From Pseudorasbora parva (lineage: Eukaryota; Chordata; Actinopteri; Cypriniformes; Gobionidae), in contig NC_090184.1 of NCBI RefSeq assembly GCF_024679245.1, positions 4,406,547 through 4,470,546 on the forward strand: a stretch of DNA of 64,000 nucleotides, written 5' to 3'. The notes under the pieces were generated by a model. It was not told the DNA's origin. It made no database searches and saw only the letters and a list, made by a program, of their open reading frames with translations. How positions within the stretch are numbered: the stretch's first letter is position 1; each line of letters starts with the position of its first letter. Shown piece after piece: positions 46,538 through 59,048 of the stretch. The translations under genes were made by a program, and so were the position numbers.

Positions 46538-48171
46538 TAGGGGTGTAACGATACGCGTATTCGTATTGAACCATTCGGTACGAGGCTTTCGGTACGCGGT
46601 ACGCATTATGTACCGAACGGTTCTTGGACTAATTAATTAGATTTGGAAAATAAAAAAGTGTGTGAAATATAATAATATGCGTTCAACAAGGTAGCCCAAT
46701 AACCAAAACGACATAGTAGGCAATGCCCCTGACACCGCCGAAGTGAAAGAAAAAAAAAAAAACACCAAATATGTTTTAGGCTGCTCAGTCAGGTGCTCGC
46801 TTACTCAGTAGGCTACGCGCTGAATGCAAAATGGCTATTGCGTTTAACAAACCAGAAATAGAAGATCCTCCAATAACCAACAGGTCTGGTGTTTGGGTGA
46901 ACTTTGGATTCTCTGTAAGCTATGGTGGTGTTGGCAAGAGTGATGGATTAAAAAACAATGGTATGTCGCATTTGCTGATGGTACAGCAGCGGGAATAATT
47001 CATGTCATGTTAATCAACTCATTTACGCCGACAACAAGACGATAAAAAGGAGAAACAGCCACAAACTATCCCACAAACTATCTCCGCAGCATTTAGACAG
47101 ACATTTCCAACGTATTCAAATGGCAAAAGACATCACCGCGGCGAGTGGTCCATTTATAGCCGCGGATATGAGACCTAACGCCCGTTTCACACATACTCCG
47201 TCTGCAGTGCGTGTGCGGTGCATATTTTTTTCAGTACCCATGTTAACGGATGACAGCTTTCACACTGCACGCGGATGCAGTCCGTCAGTCCGTTCCAGGA
47301 AAGTTGCGTCTGCAGCAGTGCACGGATCGTTTTCGTACCGAGTCTATTTTTTGCTGCGCGTTGTTGCATTAAAGTGATAGAACATTGTTCGCATTAAAAT
47401 AAACATGCACTGACGCGAAAATCTAGTAATTTCACCACAGATGCATATCATTTAAAATATACTCGTTTCAAAGTCAACACATGGCTTTTTTTTCTCAAGT
47501 AAAGCAACAAAACCACACCTGGCATTTAGGTTAAAAAAAGTGCCATAATGGAGAGCACTCGTACTTTCTTGGAGGTGAAAAGCAAAGTTCTTTTTGACCT
47601 GCAGGATTTCTTTTAAAAGGGTGTAAAAACGAAAGAAAAGACGAGAGTCGGCTGTTTTTGAATAGACTATTGTAAGTTTCTAATTTAAAATGTTTGTGAT
47701 TTAAGGCTATAACCTATGTTTAAATGTTTTGACACTTGTGTGAGCTAAATCTAAAGTATATAATATGAATAAATAAATTTAATAAAATGTTGTTTAAATG
47801 TAGTAGGCTACGTAACCTGATTTCTATTAAAGAGTAAACAAAGAGAATTGGAATTCTGACGAGGCATGTTCAGTAAAAACTTTTGGGGCTCCTGCAACGC
47901 ATGCACCGCACACGCTAATGTAAAGAGCTAATGTCTTATTCCTGTAACTACGTAGAAGATGGGTAAAGTATAGCTCCATCATTGTTCAATGTAAAAAAAA
48001 AAAATCATACTTTGTTAGTTTTAATTAAAAAAAATATAAAAAAAGGTAATTTATCTGCCAATTTTTTCTTTTTGCTGTATCTAAAACATACCGAACCGTA
48101 CCGAACCGAACCGTGACACCAGTGTATCGTATCGAACCGAACCGTGAATTTTGTGAACCGTTACACCCCTA
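46538..48171. mobile_element. hAT element, 1634 bp, with decayed transposase
   Basis: TAGGGGTGTAACGATAC ... AACCGTTACACCCCTA with TTATTCAT duplicated at 46530-46537 and 48172-48179. Inside, 46840-46960 reads SGVWVNFGFSVSYGG (BED-finger-like) and 47120-47176 reads AKDITAASGPFIAADMRP, resembling the hAT transposase motif around a K/A-DMRP. Both are short, degraded islands with no full frame. Confidence 0.88.
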
Positions 48172-48206
48172 TTATTCATTGAAGGCTCAGAGAAGACACA
48201 TAATCC

Positions 48207-48343
<137 letters not shown>

Positions 48344-48423
48344 CTCATGTCTTATATCTTTTCTTATATCTTTCCCTCACTCGCTTCATTTCATCTGGAT
48401 GAATATTGTTGCTGTTACAGGGC

Positions 48424-48845
48424 TTGAATTTCAGCGTGGGATTGCATGTATTGCTAATAATTTTACTAATTGCCGCTTATTTTGTGCTAAATTGAGTTCT
48501 TTTTCACTGATTATTGCGCTTAAACAGTCAAACGTACACAAAATTATGTCAAAATGCCGTGCTTTGTGAGTATTCATGTAAACACAGTCAGTTCTGTTTG
48601 AAGTGAAAATAAACAGTTGAGAAATAAAATGCATGTCTAACAGTATAATGGATCTGTACGTCAGCTTTTAAAGTGACAGCAGCCTAATAAACCTACTGCC
48701 TAATTATGAGCATCTATATGGCAGTTTTTCCCCATGGTATCGATCTCAAAACGTTGGCCAGTAAAAATGCTGATTGGTTAGTGACTTTAGAAAACCACTA
48801 GCCACAGTGACTGCTGAGCGGAAAAGTTAATTCCAAGCCCTGTTA
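48424..48845. repeat. second copy of the CT-associated repeat
   Basis: Matches 16380-16735 plus 18471-18553 and lacks the repeat S insertion, so it shows the empty site. Ends TTCCAAGCCCTG. Confidence 0.75.
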
Positions 48846-49159
48846 AAGGCATTTTTAAAATCAACACATTTAACAATTATTATTAATTATTATTAACAAA
48901 TGTTACAATGTAGGATTATTTGATAAATAGAACAGCAGAAGTATATTGTATATTATATAGAAGTATCTTGTAAGATTATGTCTTTATTTTTGATCAGCTT
49001 AATGTATCCTTGCTGAATAAAACCCACTGTCAATATCACTGTGATCGCACACACACAAAGGTTTAATATTTATGACGAAGTTTGGTCACTGAAGGTCAAA
49101 ATCAACACATTTTGAGTGTACATTGCAGTGTGTAACTGTGTGTGTGTTTTGTGTGGCAG

Positions 49160-49305
49160 CTTCACTTGAGTTTCTCTCTGAGCACCACTGGTGAAGACGG
49201 GAATAAGAAAGAAAGAGAGACGGAGGTCATTCCTGTTCAGTCTCTCCACCTCCTGCTGAAGAGTATCGGAGCGACGCTCACTGACGCTCAGGACGTCCTC
49301 TTCAA
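49160..49305 (+). CDS. vps13a: vps13a exon e25 (start of ATG2_C-like region)
   Basis: Acceptor TGGCAG, donor TCAA|GTACTG; phase 0 in, 2 out. Encodes LHLSFSLSTTGEDG and LLLKSIGATLTDAQDVLF, a strong VPS13 family motif. Confidence 0.96.
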
Positions 49306-50726
49306 GTACTGACATTCACTTCACAGCACTCATTCTCACTGTGGCCGCACATCCCTGCACTTCCTCTTTCTGTCCAGCCAAACCCTCAGATCACACACTG
49401 GGTATTTCTGGATTTCACAGGTGGTTAGATGCTGTGAAACTCACTCTTCACTTCAGTGTTTGTTCTCACACTGCCCTCTAGTGGGAAGACAGAAACAGGT
49501 CGGCTAGAAATGAGGCTTGTAGGAGAAGTTTGTTATCAGACATTAGATTTACAGCATACTAGCATGACAATTTTACTGCATACTGAGCAGTATATGTTGT
49601 ATGCTAGTATTATTTACATACTGTTGTAGTTTTATATTAATATTTTGAATTAGATTTGATTTTTAATTTAACTTTGTGCTTTTTGTTAAAGTTTCAGGTT
49701 ATAACCTTTAAACCTTAAAAGTTGTCAACCCAAGTGACATTTTAAAGTATAGAAGCTTGGCTTTGCAATTAATACAGAGCATATAACCAGTTTTTAACCA
49801 GTGCTTTTAAATTTGCGGTAATATTAGAGGAGCACTGTTCTTAAAGAGTGAAAAAAAAAGTTTGATTTGCTTTGAGATATCAACACACAATCTGGCTCAG
49901 ATGCAGATGACATGATTGTGAACTAAAGTTGATTTTATAAGCTTCCATATATACTTTCTAATAATCATCATGTCCATCATCAATGATAATGAAATCAATA
50001 AATTGTATCACTTTTTCTGATGTAACATAAGAACCTCCAAAAAACAAAAAACTTCACAATTTGAAAGGTTTTCTATCAAATGAGACCATGTACTTTTTTA
50101 GATCTTGTTTTTTTTGTAGTTATAAGCCATTAGTTTTAAGTATGCCACTTAGATGTGAAATCATCTTCCATCTGATGCTCAATATTGATCAGCTGAATGC
50201 ACATTTTAAACCAATTATTGTACTTAGCTTAATGAATCGCCGTTCTGAACTAATGTGCTGCTTCATTGTAACAGACAGACAATAGCTCATGTCGAAATAT
50301 ATTAATATAAATAAAAAAAATCTTTTTTTTTTTTTTTGATGAATAGAAAGTTCAAAAGAGCAGCATTTATTTGAAATAGATTTCTTTTGTAACATTATAC
50401 ATTTCTTTTTGATTACTTTAATGTATCATTGATGGATAAAAGTATGCATTTCTTATAAAAAAATTCTCACTGACCTTTGTGAAATTGGAAAGGCCAGATC
50501 AAATCGAGGGCAATGAATTGTGGGATATGCTAGCCAGTGTATTGTGGTCTGATTCTCTACTGCATATGGCAAATGTAGGTTTTGTGTATATTCCATACAT
50601 ACTGAATTGTGTACATTATGCATACACTACTAAGATATTACGAGTAGGCCGTTGTGTACATGCAGAGTCTCGTATGATTGAAATGCTTACATTAACGTTG
50701 ATGCTGTCTGTCCTTTCTTTCTCCAG
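49306..50726. other. intron e25-e26, nothing identified
   Basis: AT-rich; no exon, RNA or clear terminal repeats. The open frame 50479-50826 only overlaps exon e26 by reading through the acceptor. Confidence 0.45.
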
Positions 50727-50808
50727 ACTTGCCTTCTTTGAGCTGACGTACCAGTTTCGCACCACTCAGCAGCTGCAGTGGGAGGTCATCCGCCATTATT
50801 CCAAACAG
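50727..50808 (+). CDS. vps13a: vps13a exon e26 (ATG2_C-like)
   Basis: Acceptor CTCCAG, donor ACAG|GTGACC; phase 2 in, 0 out. Encodes LAFFELTYQFRTTQQLQWEV and RHYSKQ. Confidence 0.96.
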
Positions 50809-50897
50809 GTGACCCTTCACCCTTAACACTCAGAGACTGCTGGTGATTTCAGTGCGTTTAAAACATGTGTTTATGTATCTGTGCTTGTGTGTTTTAG

Positions 50898-51011
50898 GCT
50901 ATCAAACAGATGTATGTTCTGGTTTTGGGTTTAGACGTCCTTGGCAACCCGTTCGGACTGATCCGCGGTCTGTCTGAAGGCGTCGAGGCCTTCTTTTATG
51001 AGCCTTATCAG
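50898..51011 (+). CDS. vps13a: vps13a exon e27 (ATG2_C-like)
   Basis: Acceptor TTTTAG, donor TCAG|GTGAAA; 38 codons, phase 0-0. Encodes [20 protein letters not shown] and [12 protein letters not shown], among the most conserved strings of VPS13 proteins. Confidence 0.98.
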
Positions 51012-51133
51012 GTGAAACTTTAACTCTTCACACCCAACGATTGATGAGGTACACCATTTGTGACCCTCTAAACGGCAAGGTTTGAAATTAAATAAAAGTG
51101 CCATGATTTTTTTGCCGAGCACATTAGTTATTA

Positions 51134-51737
51134 GGCCGGAGACACACTGCAAGCGTGGTGTGAGCGTGGCGTTTCTGTTGCGTGTCAGCCGCGGGGCGGC
51201 TGCGTGGCGTTTTATCTGTCTTTGCACACCAGAAGCGTGTCTGACGCGGCGCTGCTGCTATTAATGTACAGGGAAGCCCTATACTTCATGTTTAATATAA
51301 ATATATTGCCTATTGATACAGCAAAGACAATGTCGGCAGTAGCCTATTGACCATACATATATACGGTATTGACGGCAAAATAGGCTACAGAACATTTTGT
51401 TCTGTATTGACAGGTTTAATATTTCAAAATCGATAATTATGTTGTTTTTTATTATTACAATTAGGCTTATATCTGCATTTATGTTAACCTACAGACTTTC
51501 AAACATGAAAATGTCATTTATTAATATGTATTCGTGTCAAATTGGCAAATAAACATCTTTTCCTATGCTATTTTGCCTAGAAACGCTTCCAACACGCTTC
51601 TATTTGAAGCATGCACACGTTTTCCGTGTGACGCAGGCAGTATGCAAGCTCTAACCGGTTAACATGGGAGCCGAAATAAAAACGGACACGCCACGCAGCC
51701 GAGACGCTCACGGCACGCTTGCAGTGTGTCCCCGGCC
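51134..51737. mobile_element. PIF/Harbinger-like MITE, 604 bp
   Basis: GGCCGGAGACACACTGCAAG and its mirror at the right end (CTTGCAGTGTGTCCCCGGCC) with one mismatch. TTA occurs at both flanks (51131-51133, 51738-51740), the target length and sequence of PIF/Harbinger. No transposase. Confidence 0.82.
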
Positions 51738-51851
51738 TTAGGGGTTCAAGAGCATAGCGCTGAAACTCTTTTGTAATTGTTGGTATTTCCAAGGATCATC
51801 TTTCTCCCCTAAAAGACCAAACCGTTGGACCCTAAAAGACCAAACCGTTCA

Positions 51852-51990
51852 GGGGTATTCAAATCTTGCCCTGGAGGGCCAATGCTCTGCAGAGTTTAGC
51901 TCTAACCCTGATTAAACCCACCTGAACATGCTAATCAATGTCTGCAGGATCATTAGAAAATGATCCAGGGCAAGATTTGAATAGCCCTCG
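51852..51990. repeat. short hAT-like MITE, about 139 bp
   Basis: CAGGGGTATTCAAATCTTGC ... GCAAGATTTGAATAGCCCTC inverted ends. No convincing target duplication. Confidence 0.65.
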
Positions 51991-52649
51991 GCGTAAGTCA
52001 TAGGCTGCATTTACACTGCAGGTCTCGATGCACAATTCCGATTTGGTGACTATATTTTTTTTTGACGACCCGCTTTTTCTAAAATATGCATTCTAAAAAT
52101 GTACATAAAATGTATGTGCTCAACTGAGGCAGATAAATGTTTTTTTAATCCAATAAGACGTGTATAAACTACGATGGAAACACATTTACTGAATAAATCC
52201 CACAATGCACATCAAAATCCTCAACAGAGGCTGTAATTGGATAAGTGGACTAACCAGTGGACCAATCGCATCACGGCATCTCAAATGTTGTTTTGGTGGC
52301 TCTGAATGGCCTGAGCCGAAGTCTGAATGATTTGGTTTAATTCCCTCACACTATTGCGTTCCCAAATACCAGCGCAACTCATTTTCCCAACGCAAGAGAG
52401 CGTAACAGCGTTTATTACATACAAATAATCATAATATTGAAAGTAATTCATTGTGTAGGAAAAAAAGAGCCATAGCGGCTTCCTCGATTGCAACAACTTT
52501 AATGTTTATTGCAGATATTTTCCACCAGTTTACCAGGAAGTGATGATTTTTGCCAATTCCAAGATAAATTTGCAACTTTAGATGGAAACTAATCTATTGA
52601 TTGTCAGTATCCGAGTATGTGAAGTGTGTTTTATTGGCCTTAACCATGA

Positions 52650-52702
<53 letters not shown>
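52650..52702. repeat. (TG)n microsatellite at exon e28 acceptor
   Basis: About 26 TG units ending ten bases before the AG-flanked exon start at 52713. Confidence 0.95.
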
Positions 52703-52712
52703 CGTTTGTCAG

Positions 52713-52788
52713 GGTGCCATACAGGGACCAGAGGAGTTTATGGAAGGGATGGCACTCGGGGTGAAGGCTCTGGTTGGAGGGGCTGTGG
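52713..52788 (+). CDS. vps13a: vps13a exon e28 (ATG2_C-like)
   Basis: Acceptor TTGTCAG, donor TGTGG|GTACGT; phase 0 in, 1 out. Encodes GAIQGPEEFMEGMALGVKAL. A TG microsatellite ends about 12 bp upstream, so it forms part of the 3' splice-site environment. Confidence 0.97.
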
Positions 52789-52967
52789 GTACGTACTCTC
52801 TTTTTGCAACATGCAATAATTCACTGATATTGTGAGTAATCTTTGAAGTATTTCCTTAAAATCGAAACAAACTTGGTCTCATTGGGTTCATGTCAAATAT
52901 AACCAGCACTGTTCTTCTTCTCAGATTCTGACCTATTCATTGTTTCTTTCTGTCGTCCTTTTCTCAG

Positions 52968-53131
52968 GCGGTCTGGCAGGAGCGGCATCTCGGATCACGG
53001 GAGCGATGGCTAAAGGTGTGGCCGCCATGACAATGGATGAGGACTACCAGCAGAAGAGACGAGAGGCCATGAACAAGCAGCCCAGCGGACTGAGAGAAGG
53101 ACTGACACGAGGAGGGAAAGGGCTGGTGTCT
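52968..53131 (+). CDS. vps13a: vps13a exon e29 (ATG2_C-like)
   Basis: Acceptor TCTCAG, donor GTCT|GTGAGT; phase 1 in, 0 out. Encodes [31 protein letters not shown] and RGGKGLVS, a glycine-rich amphipathic segment. Confidence 0.98.
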
Positions 53132-53485
53132 GTGAGTCAACACGCATGCCGAAGTCATTGTCATTTGATTTAAATGGCACAATTAAAACAACACAGGAAA
53201 ATAACATGCTAACTACGACTGGCAACGGATATTCTATATTCAAATAGTTAAAAAATAATAATTTTGAAGGTAAAAATTTATATTAGAATTAAAAAAATAA
53301 AATAAAAAAGTGCAAAAAAATCATAATCAACCACCCCTTTGAAATAGCAGTTAAACACACCTAATATAATCTGGGACCTAAACATTTAATTGATTGACAG
53401 CCTACAAGTCAAAATTTGCTTTCACTGCAGTAATTTTATTTTGATTGTGTGTGAAGTGTGTGTAAATATGATCTCTGTCACACAG
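53132..53485. other. intron e29-e30
   Basis: AT-rich, no feature. The next intron (53532-53646) has a short TG run at 53618-53638 just before exon e31. Confidence 0.5.
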
Positions 53486-53531
53486 GGCTTTGTAAGCGGC
53501 ATTACCGGCATCGTGACTAAACCAATAAAAG
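53486..53531 (+). CDS. vps13a: vps13a exon e30 (short)
   Basis: Acceptor ACACAG, donor AAAG|GTAAAG; 46 bp, phase 0 in, 1 out. Encodes GFVSGITGIVTKPIK, one of the tandem G-x-x-G-x-x-T-K-P motifs of the ATG2_C region. Confidence 0.97.
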
Positions 53532-53646
53532 GTAAAGCTACTGACCAGCTGTTGGGTTTTCTCGCAGTAATTCAGTGTCAACAGGCAGCTTTCCTGTGTG
53601 TTCAGTCTGATAGGCATGTTGTGTGTGTGTGTGTGTGTTCCTGTAG

Positions 53647-53770
53647 GAGCACAAAAGGAAGGAGCGGCGGGTTTCTTTAAGGGTGTGGGCAAAGGCTTGG
53701 TTGGAGCTCTGACCAGACCAACAGGGGGCATCATTGACATGGCCAGCAGCACCTTTCAAGGCATCAAAAG
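53647..53770 (+). CDS. vps13a: vps13a exon e31 (ATG2_C-like)
   Basis: Acceptor CTGTAG, donor AAAG|GTGTTT; phase 1 in, 2 out. Encodes GAAGFFKGVGKGLVGAL and RPTGGIIDMASSTFQGIK, a family signature. Confidence 0.98.
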
Positions 53771-53860
53771 GTGTTTGAATCTGTCTATGTGCCTGTGTGC
53801 TTTGTTCGGGAAAGAGTCTTCCATGACTGTGACGCATTTTCTGGCTTGATTTGAATTCAG

Positions 53861-53975
53861 AGCCGCAGAGACGTCTCAGGATGTGGAGAGTTTGCGTCCT
53901 CCTCGTTTCATCCATGAGGATGGAGTCATCCGGCCGTATAAGGAGAGAGAGGGACTCGGCAGCCAGATGCTGCAG
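53861..53975 (+). CDS. vps13a: vps13a exon e32 (linker to PH domain)
   Basis: Acceptor ATTCAG, donor GCAG|GTGACG; phase 2 in, 0 out. Encodes ESLRPPRFIHEDGVIRPYK then GLGSQMLQ. In humans an alternative transcript ends in an exon just after this point; I saw no clear counterpart in the next intron. Confidence 0.96.
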
Positions 53976-54552
53976 GTGACGCTTCACTCTTCCTGCCTTC
54001 ACACTCCTGCTGTTCCAGATAGTGGCATTGCATTAAAGTGTTCTGACGATGCATGATAATAGACAACGGAAACGGGCAGCTGACAACAGACTCAATTAAA
54101 AACATCACATAATAGAATAAAAAATTACAAATAGCAATATTTTTTATTTTGTATTTCTAAAATATGTAAACAACACTATTTAAATAAACTGCAAAAATGC
54201 CAAATGGTTAATATCTGAGATATAAACTACGGAGTAAAAGTAAGTCTCTTCTGCTCACCAAGGCGTTATTTGTGTGATCAGAAATACAGGAGTAACAGTA
54301 CATTTTTAAATATTTAATATAAATGTATAAATATATAATATAAATATATAATTTAAAAAAAAACTTTTGTTTCTGTTTGAATGTTTTTTAAGTGTAATTT
54401 ATTCCTTTGATCAAAGCTGAATTTATCATCATTACACCGTTTTTTTCAGGATTCTTTGATGAATAGAAAGTTTAAAAGAACAGTATTTATTAAAAATTTA
54501 AATGTCTTTACTGCCACTTTTGAACAGTAGTGTACCTATTTAATATTTATTT

Positions 54553-54950
54553 TAGGGTTGCGCCGATATGAAAATTGTCGATAGCCGATAATTCTTTATA
54601 TTTGAAAGCCGACAAATCTAAATCCAACTTTTTATATATTTTTTGACTGCCTGATTTAAAAAAAGTTTCACCATTATATCCATGCCCCAAGAACACAATT
54701 ATAATGTTCTCATTATAATTGTGCGCTGCACATGTTACACTAAACTGTATTTTGATTCCAATCATATTTCTAGCAATTCAAAACCATCATGGAGAAACAT
54801 TTCTCATCTGAAGTGTCTCGGCTGAAGGAAATCATACATTATTTATTGGCTTTAATATATCTGCAAAAGTAATAAAAATAAAAACATTCAAAATTTACAT
54901 ACATTGGCCGATCCTGATATGGTGGCCGATATATTGTGCATCCATCATTC
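54553..54950. mobile_element. hAT-like MITE, about 0.4 kb
   Basis: TAGGGTTGCGCCGATATG at the left; GGCCGATATATTGTGCATCC near the right is its mirror. ATTTATTT flanks both sides (54545-54552, 54951-54958), but the right end has a few extra bases and the flank is AT-rich. Confidence 0.6.
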
Positions 54951-55169
54951 ATTTATTTAAACATGTATTTAAACATAATATATTGGTAATATATCCATGT
55001 CAGCAACCCAGACAAGTAGATACATAACATATTTCTGATTTATTTGCAGTTGTTTCTTGCTCCAAAATACTTTGCCATTATCTTAAACACCCACCGCTGT
55101 CTTTAAACAAACAGCTTAGACCAACATGAGTTTTCATGCTTGTCCAGGCTGGTTTACGCTGGTTAGTGC

Positions 55170-55468
55170 TAGGGCTGAACGATATGGACAACATTTCATA
55201 TCTCGATTCCCATGCCAGATATCTCGATATCGATACAATACGATATGACTAATTGTTTGGTGAAAACCAAGCATTTCTCAGAAAAATAAACCGATTTGAG
55301 CCTACATTTTAAAAATTTGTGTCAGAAAATGTATTGTTTTTAACCCTTTCGCACGTACGATCACGAAGGGGAAATGTATATCGTTGATATTGTTGCTTTT
55401 TCCGATATTAATATCTTGAAAGTTCATATCTAGATATAGATGCAATAACGATATATCGTTCAGCCCTA
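55170..55468. mobile_element. hAT MITE, 299 bp, perfect 8-bp duplication
   Basis: TAGGGCTGAACGATAT ... ATATCGTTCAGCCCTA, 16-bp inverted ends; GTTAGTGC duplicated at 55162-55169 and 55469-55476. Related ends to 38616-39357. Confidence 0.92.
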
Positions 55469-55476
55469 GTTAGTGC

Positions 55477-56960
55477 TGGTGTCATGTTAGTCTAGATTCT
55501 GTAAACCATAGTCGTTGAAGCTGGTCAACAGACCGGTCTTTCTAGTGAAACTGGTTGACCAAGGAAGTCTTGCTGGTTAAACTACTTAAAAAACATTATA
55601 GCCCAGTATCCAAAACACAACATGAAGCAAAAAGACTAACAAGGAAACCCGAAGGGTTTGTAATTTTATCATCAGATGTGCAGGTGTGTTCATAGTTACA
55701 GTACACACTGTTTTGAATTGGAGCAGAAAGATTCTACAGGATGTGTGTGTAAAACTTTGCTATTAAACTACCTTATTGATGCAAGATCATTGATGAAAAC
55801 TTGACATTTGTTACAGATCCAGATGAGCACTTGCATTTACTCTGAATCGTTGCTGTTCCCTTAAATCCCAAAGTTTTTAACACATGCTACCTTTCAAAGT
55901 ATACCTGAACACTGGCGGTCGACACATGCGCTCTAGAAAGTTTCATCTCTGTCTAGTTGTGATGTATTGTGTAGCTTGTGAGAGTTGCAGATTGAACACC
56001 TCAGTAGTGTTAGATGTAAGGTACAACAGGGCTAAAGGCAAACCTTAAGAAAATGTGCTTTTCATGACTCTTATAGTGTATAATTGCACAAAATATATTT
56101 TTAGTGAACACTGATGGAGCAACAGATTTAGAAATAAGAAATAATTGGATGAGAAATAAATCATTGTGTTTGTTTGATAAAGACCGCTTTCTGCTGTTGC
56201 CGCTTTCAGATCAATCCCTCCCTCATGTGAACTGAACTGACAGGGGCATAGATATGAAGCTCATTAAATATGCAAATCTTATCCAATCCTAGCCGTGGGT
56301 GTTTACTTCCAAGTCTCCAGTGACACGCCCATCAAAACCAGCGTTCAGGAGAGAGCCTCAAAACCAGTGTAGAAGATAGCCTATTACTTATCAGTTATAA
56401 TGTTTTTTAATGTAAAAACCACACAAACCTCATTATTTGACCTCAGACAACAGTATAATTTTTTTTAAAGCCCGTTCATGACACCTTTAATAAACTTTAA
56501 TTTGTTCTTTAATGTAGCAAATCTGCTTCAAATTGAATTAAACTTTTAATTAATTGCTAATTACAACATTGAAATAAACATGTAAAGGGTGTGCAAATAC
56601 TATAAAATTGTGAATATATAAATAATTGGGAATCATGTTAAAAAAATGCACATTTCATTTATCTAACTTTTAGGTCGGTTATTTGTCTAAAATTGTCATG
56701 TTTATTGCCAGGTGTCTTTTTTAATGATATGATGTCATTACGTTGTCTTGACGCCAGCCAATCGCTGCATTGCTGATCGTGGTTTCGAGTATCGATGCAT
56801 CTGCCCTCTTCAGGGAACACGGGAACGAGCAGTAATCTCAAACTTCATCCAGATATTTGAATCCAATCCGCAAATTCGTTTGAAGAACCAAATTATCCAG
56901 AGATCAGTTATCACGATTAGAAGATCTGGGAGCTGTCAAATCATCTCAGATGTATTAACC
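55477..56960. other. intron e32-e33, central part with repeat fragments
   Basis: A TTAA element end fragment lies near 56260-56490 (ATTAAATATGCAAATCTTAT ... CATGACACCTTTAA). The rest shows no recognised gene or repeat. Confidence 0.45.
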
Positions 56961-57482
56961 GAGGTACGAAGAACTTTAATAAAGGCCTTCTGAAGCGAAG
57001 TGATGCATGTAAGAAAAATATCCATATTTAACACGTTATAATGTCAAATATCTAGCTTCCGGCGGGCAGCGGTGCGCAAGTCGACTATCGGTGAAAGAGT
57101 AACCCTTGATGCAAGAGCGTTGATGAACACAGAAGCGCAGAGAATAGAGCAAAATGAAACACCGGTCATGAATTAGAGTCTAAAACTAATTTTTAAAGAG
57201 AAATGGCGAAGGATTTCGATATAAGAAAAGAGGCTTGAGTTTGTTGCCCAGCCCGATCCGCGAGAGCCGTCAAAGCTTGAGATGCTCCTGTACATCGCGT
57301 CAGGGGTCAGTCTTTTAGCGCAAGTCGACGTGCGTGCCACTGAGCGCCGTTATTTTAGTCTATAAAGTTTTGAATATGGATATTTTTCTTACACAAACAC
57401 GCCACTTTGCTTGCATGTGGGATAACTTGAGGGTAAGTAAATCATCGGCTAATTAGCATTTTTGGGTGAACTATCCCTTTAA
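56960..57482. repeat. degraded TTAA family G-related repeat
   Basis: TTTAATAAAGGCCTTCTGAA (56977) is the mirror of text near 36011, and the segment ends GGGTGAACTATCCCTTTAA. The body carries GC-rich unique text with no frame of note. Confidence 0.5.
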
Positions 57483-58518
57483 TAAAAATACATAGACATT
57501 GTCTCAAAATACAGACATTAGTTGTATCAATTCTCAGTTGCTACAAAAATCTACAACGTTTGAAAAAACATTCAATATTAGATCAAATGAGCACAGAATC
57601 AACTTTGCGCTGCTTTCTGCAATCAGCCACGTGCATCTTGAATATCGGTTATTATGAAAAGTGCTGAGCTGGATTTACCATCTAGCGGTTTAAAAGAGAA
57701 TAAAGTCAAAAAAGGTTTAAGCCTTTAGCCCTCTTGTACCTTACTAGTAGTGATAGTGGAGTATTTACAGGCTGTACTGACCGCAGCTCTCCTCTCTTGT
57801 CATGTTCACAGAAAAGAACGGCCTTCTCTCAGTGGAGTAGCTCTGACACTGATGAGGATGAGGACAATCAGCTTACGTTTGAGTTCAATAGATATTCAGT
57901 CTGATTGTGTAATTTGCATCTATATAATTTACATTGTTTAAGTAGTTAGTCTGCAACAACTACATGTAAATATTGCTGTTTATGATCAGGAATCTTGGTT
58001 TAATTCCATCAGATGTTTTGTCCCACACCATCATCTGTCATTTCTCCTGAATAAAGTCTGTCTCCAAGTGCGTTTTTCATCATTATCCCATTCCACACTC
58101 ATCAATCCCACCATGCATTGCAGAATTATTTGGCACAAAGTACACTGAATTAGGGGTGTGTGCTGTGACTTTAGTCTGCCAGAAAACATCATGACTGAAC
58201 CTTTGCTTATGTTTTGCATTGAAGTCTTTTTGCTAGGGAAATTCTAGCAATTTAGCATTCTTGCATCCAGAACGCAATAGGCAATGTCAAAGTGCACAGA
58301 CACTCAGAGCTAAAATATTGCACTGCTGAGTCGGTTTTTAAAGGTTTCTATGAAGATAGTCCTTTTATGTGTCTTTTCATCCGTTCTTGTGTCATATAGC
58401 CCCTCCATCACCATATTTCAGGTCCTCAAATGTCTAAACATGATTCTGTGTGGAAGTTCACAGGATTGTGTTTTTATATATTAATATTTTCATTGGTTTT
58501 TCTCTGTTTGGTTTGTAG
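57483..58518. other. intron remainder before e33
   Basis: 57780-57890 encodes a short acidic-flanked stretch without splice signals or homology; no other feature. Confidence 0.4.
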
Positions 58519-58604
58519 AGTATTGAGAATGGACGCTTTGCCAAGTACAGGTACTTTGCTCATGCTAAGGTGAACGAATCAGATTTCCTGATGATCACTA
58601 AAAG
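58519..58604 (+). CDS. vps13a: vps13a exon e33 (PH domain start)
   Basis: Acceptor TTGTAG, donor AAAG|GTAGGT; phase 0 in, 2 out. Encodes IENGRFAKYRYFAHAKVNES and FLMITKR, first strands of the PH domain that in mammalian VPS13A binds XK. Confidence 0.96.
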
Positions 58605-59048
58605 GTAGGTGGATTTCCATAAACCCCTCGTTTTGCATGAGCAATGTCACATACGCACATTTAGATGAAGGGGCATGCTGGCGTACACGAGTACTGTTAA
58701 GCATGTCACCGCTGTTGTGCTTCATGCTAAGGGGGCACTGATGAATCTCACATCCTGAGGCTGAGGAAATAATATAAAATGCTAATTTCCATTTTTGGGT
58801 GAGCTGTTCCTTTAAGAAAAGTTGACATGTAGGCCTGCCTGAAATATTTACATTTGAATCATCATTGAAGTGGATTGTGTGACACCATATATATTGTGAT
58901 ATTTTTAGACGGTTATCTTACCTTCTATAGCACAAGCATTTGAATAATCATCATCAGCTTTCGTAGAAAATTCGGAATAATCAGTGGATCTCTACTTCAT
59001 ACCTTTTGAGTGATCGATTTGGATAAATGCAACCTAAATAATCTAGAG

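Noticed and set aside
47120..47377. 85-codon frame as a real small gene
   Set aside because: Its first ~20 residues look like hAT transposase debris and the rest reads through unrelated repeat text.
50479..50826. 115-codon plus-strand frame as an independent gene
   Set aside because: Only the part from 50727 is coding (exon e26); the upstream part reads through the acceptor and has no homology.
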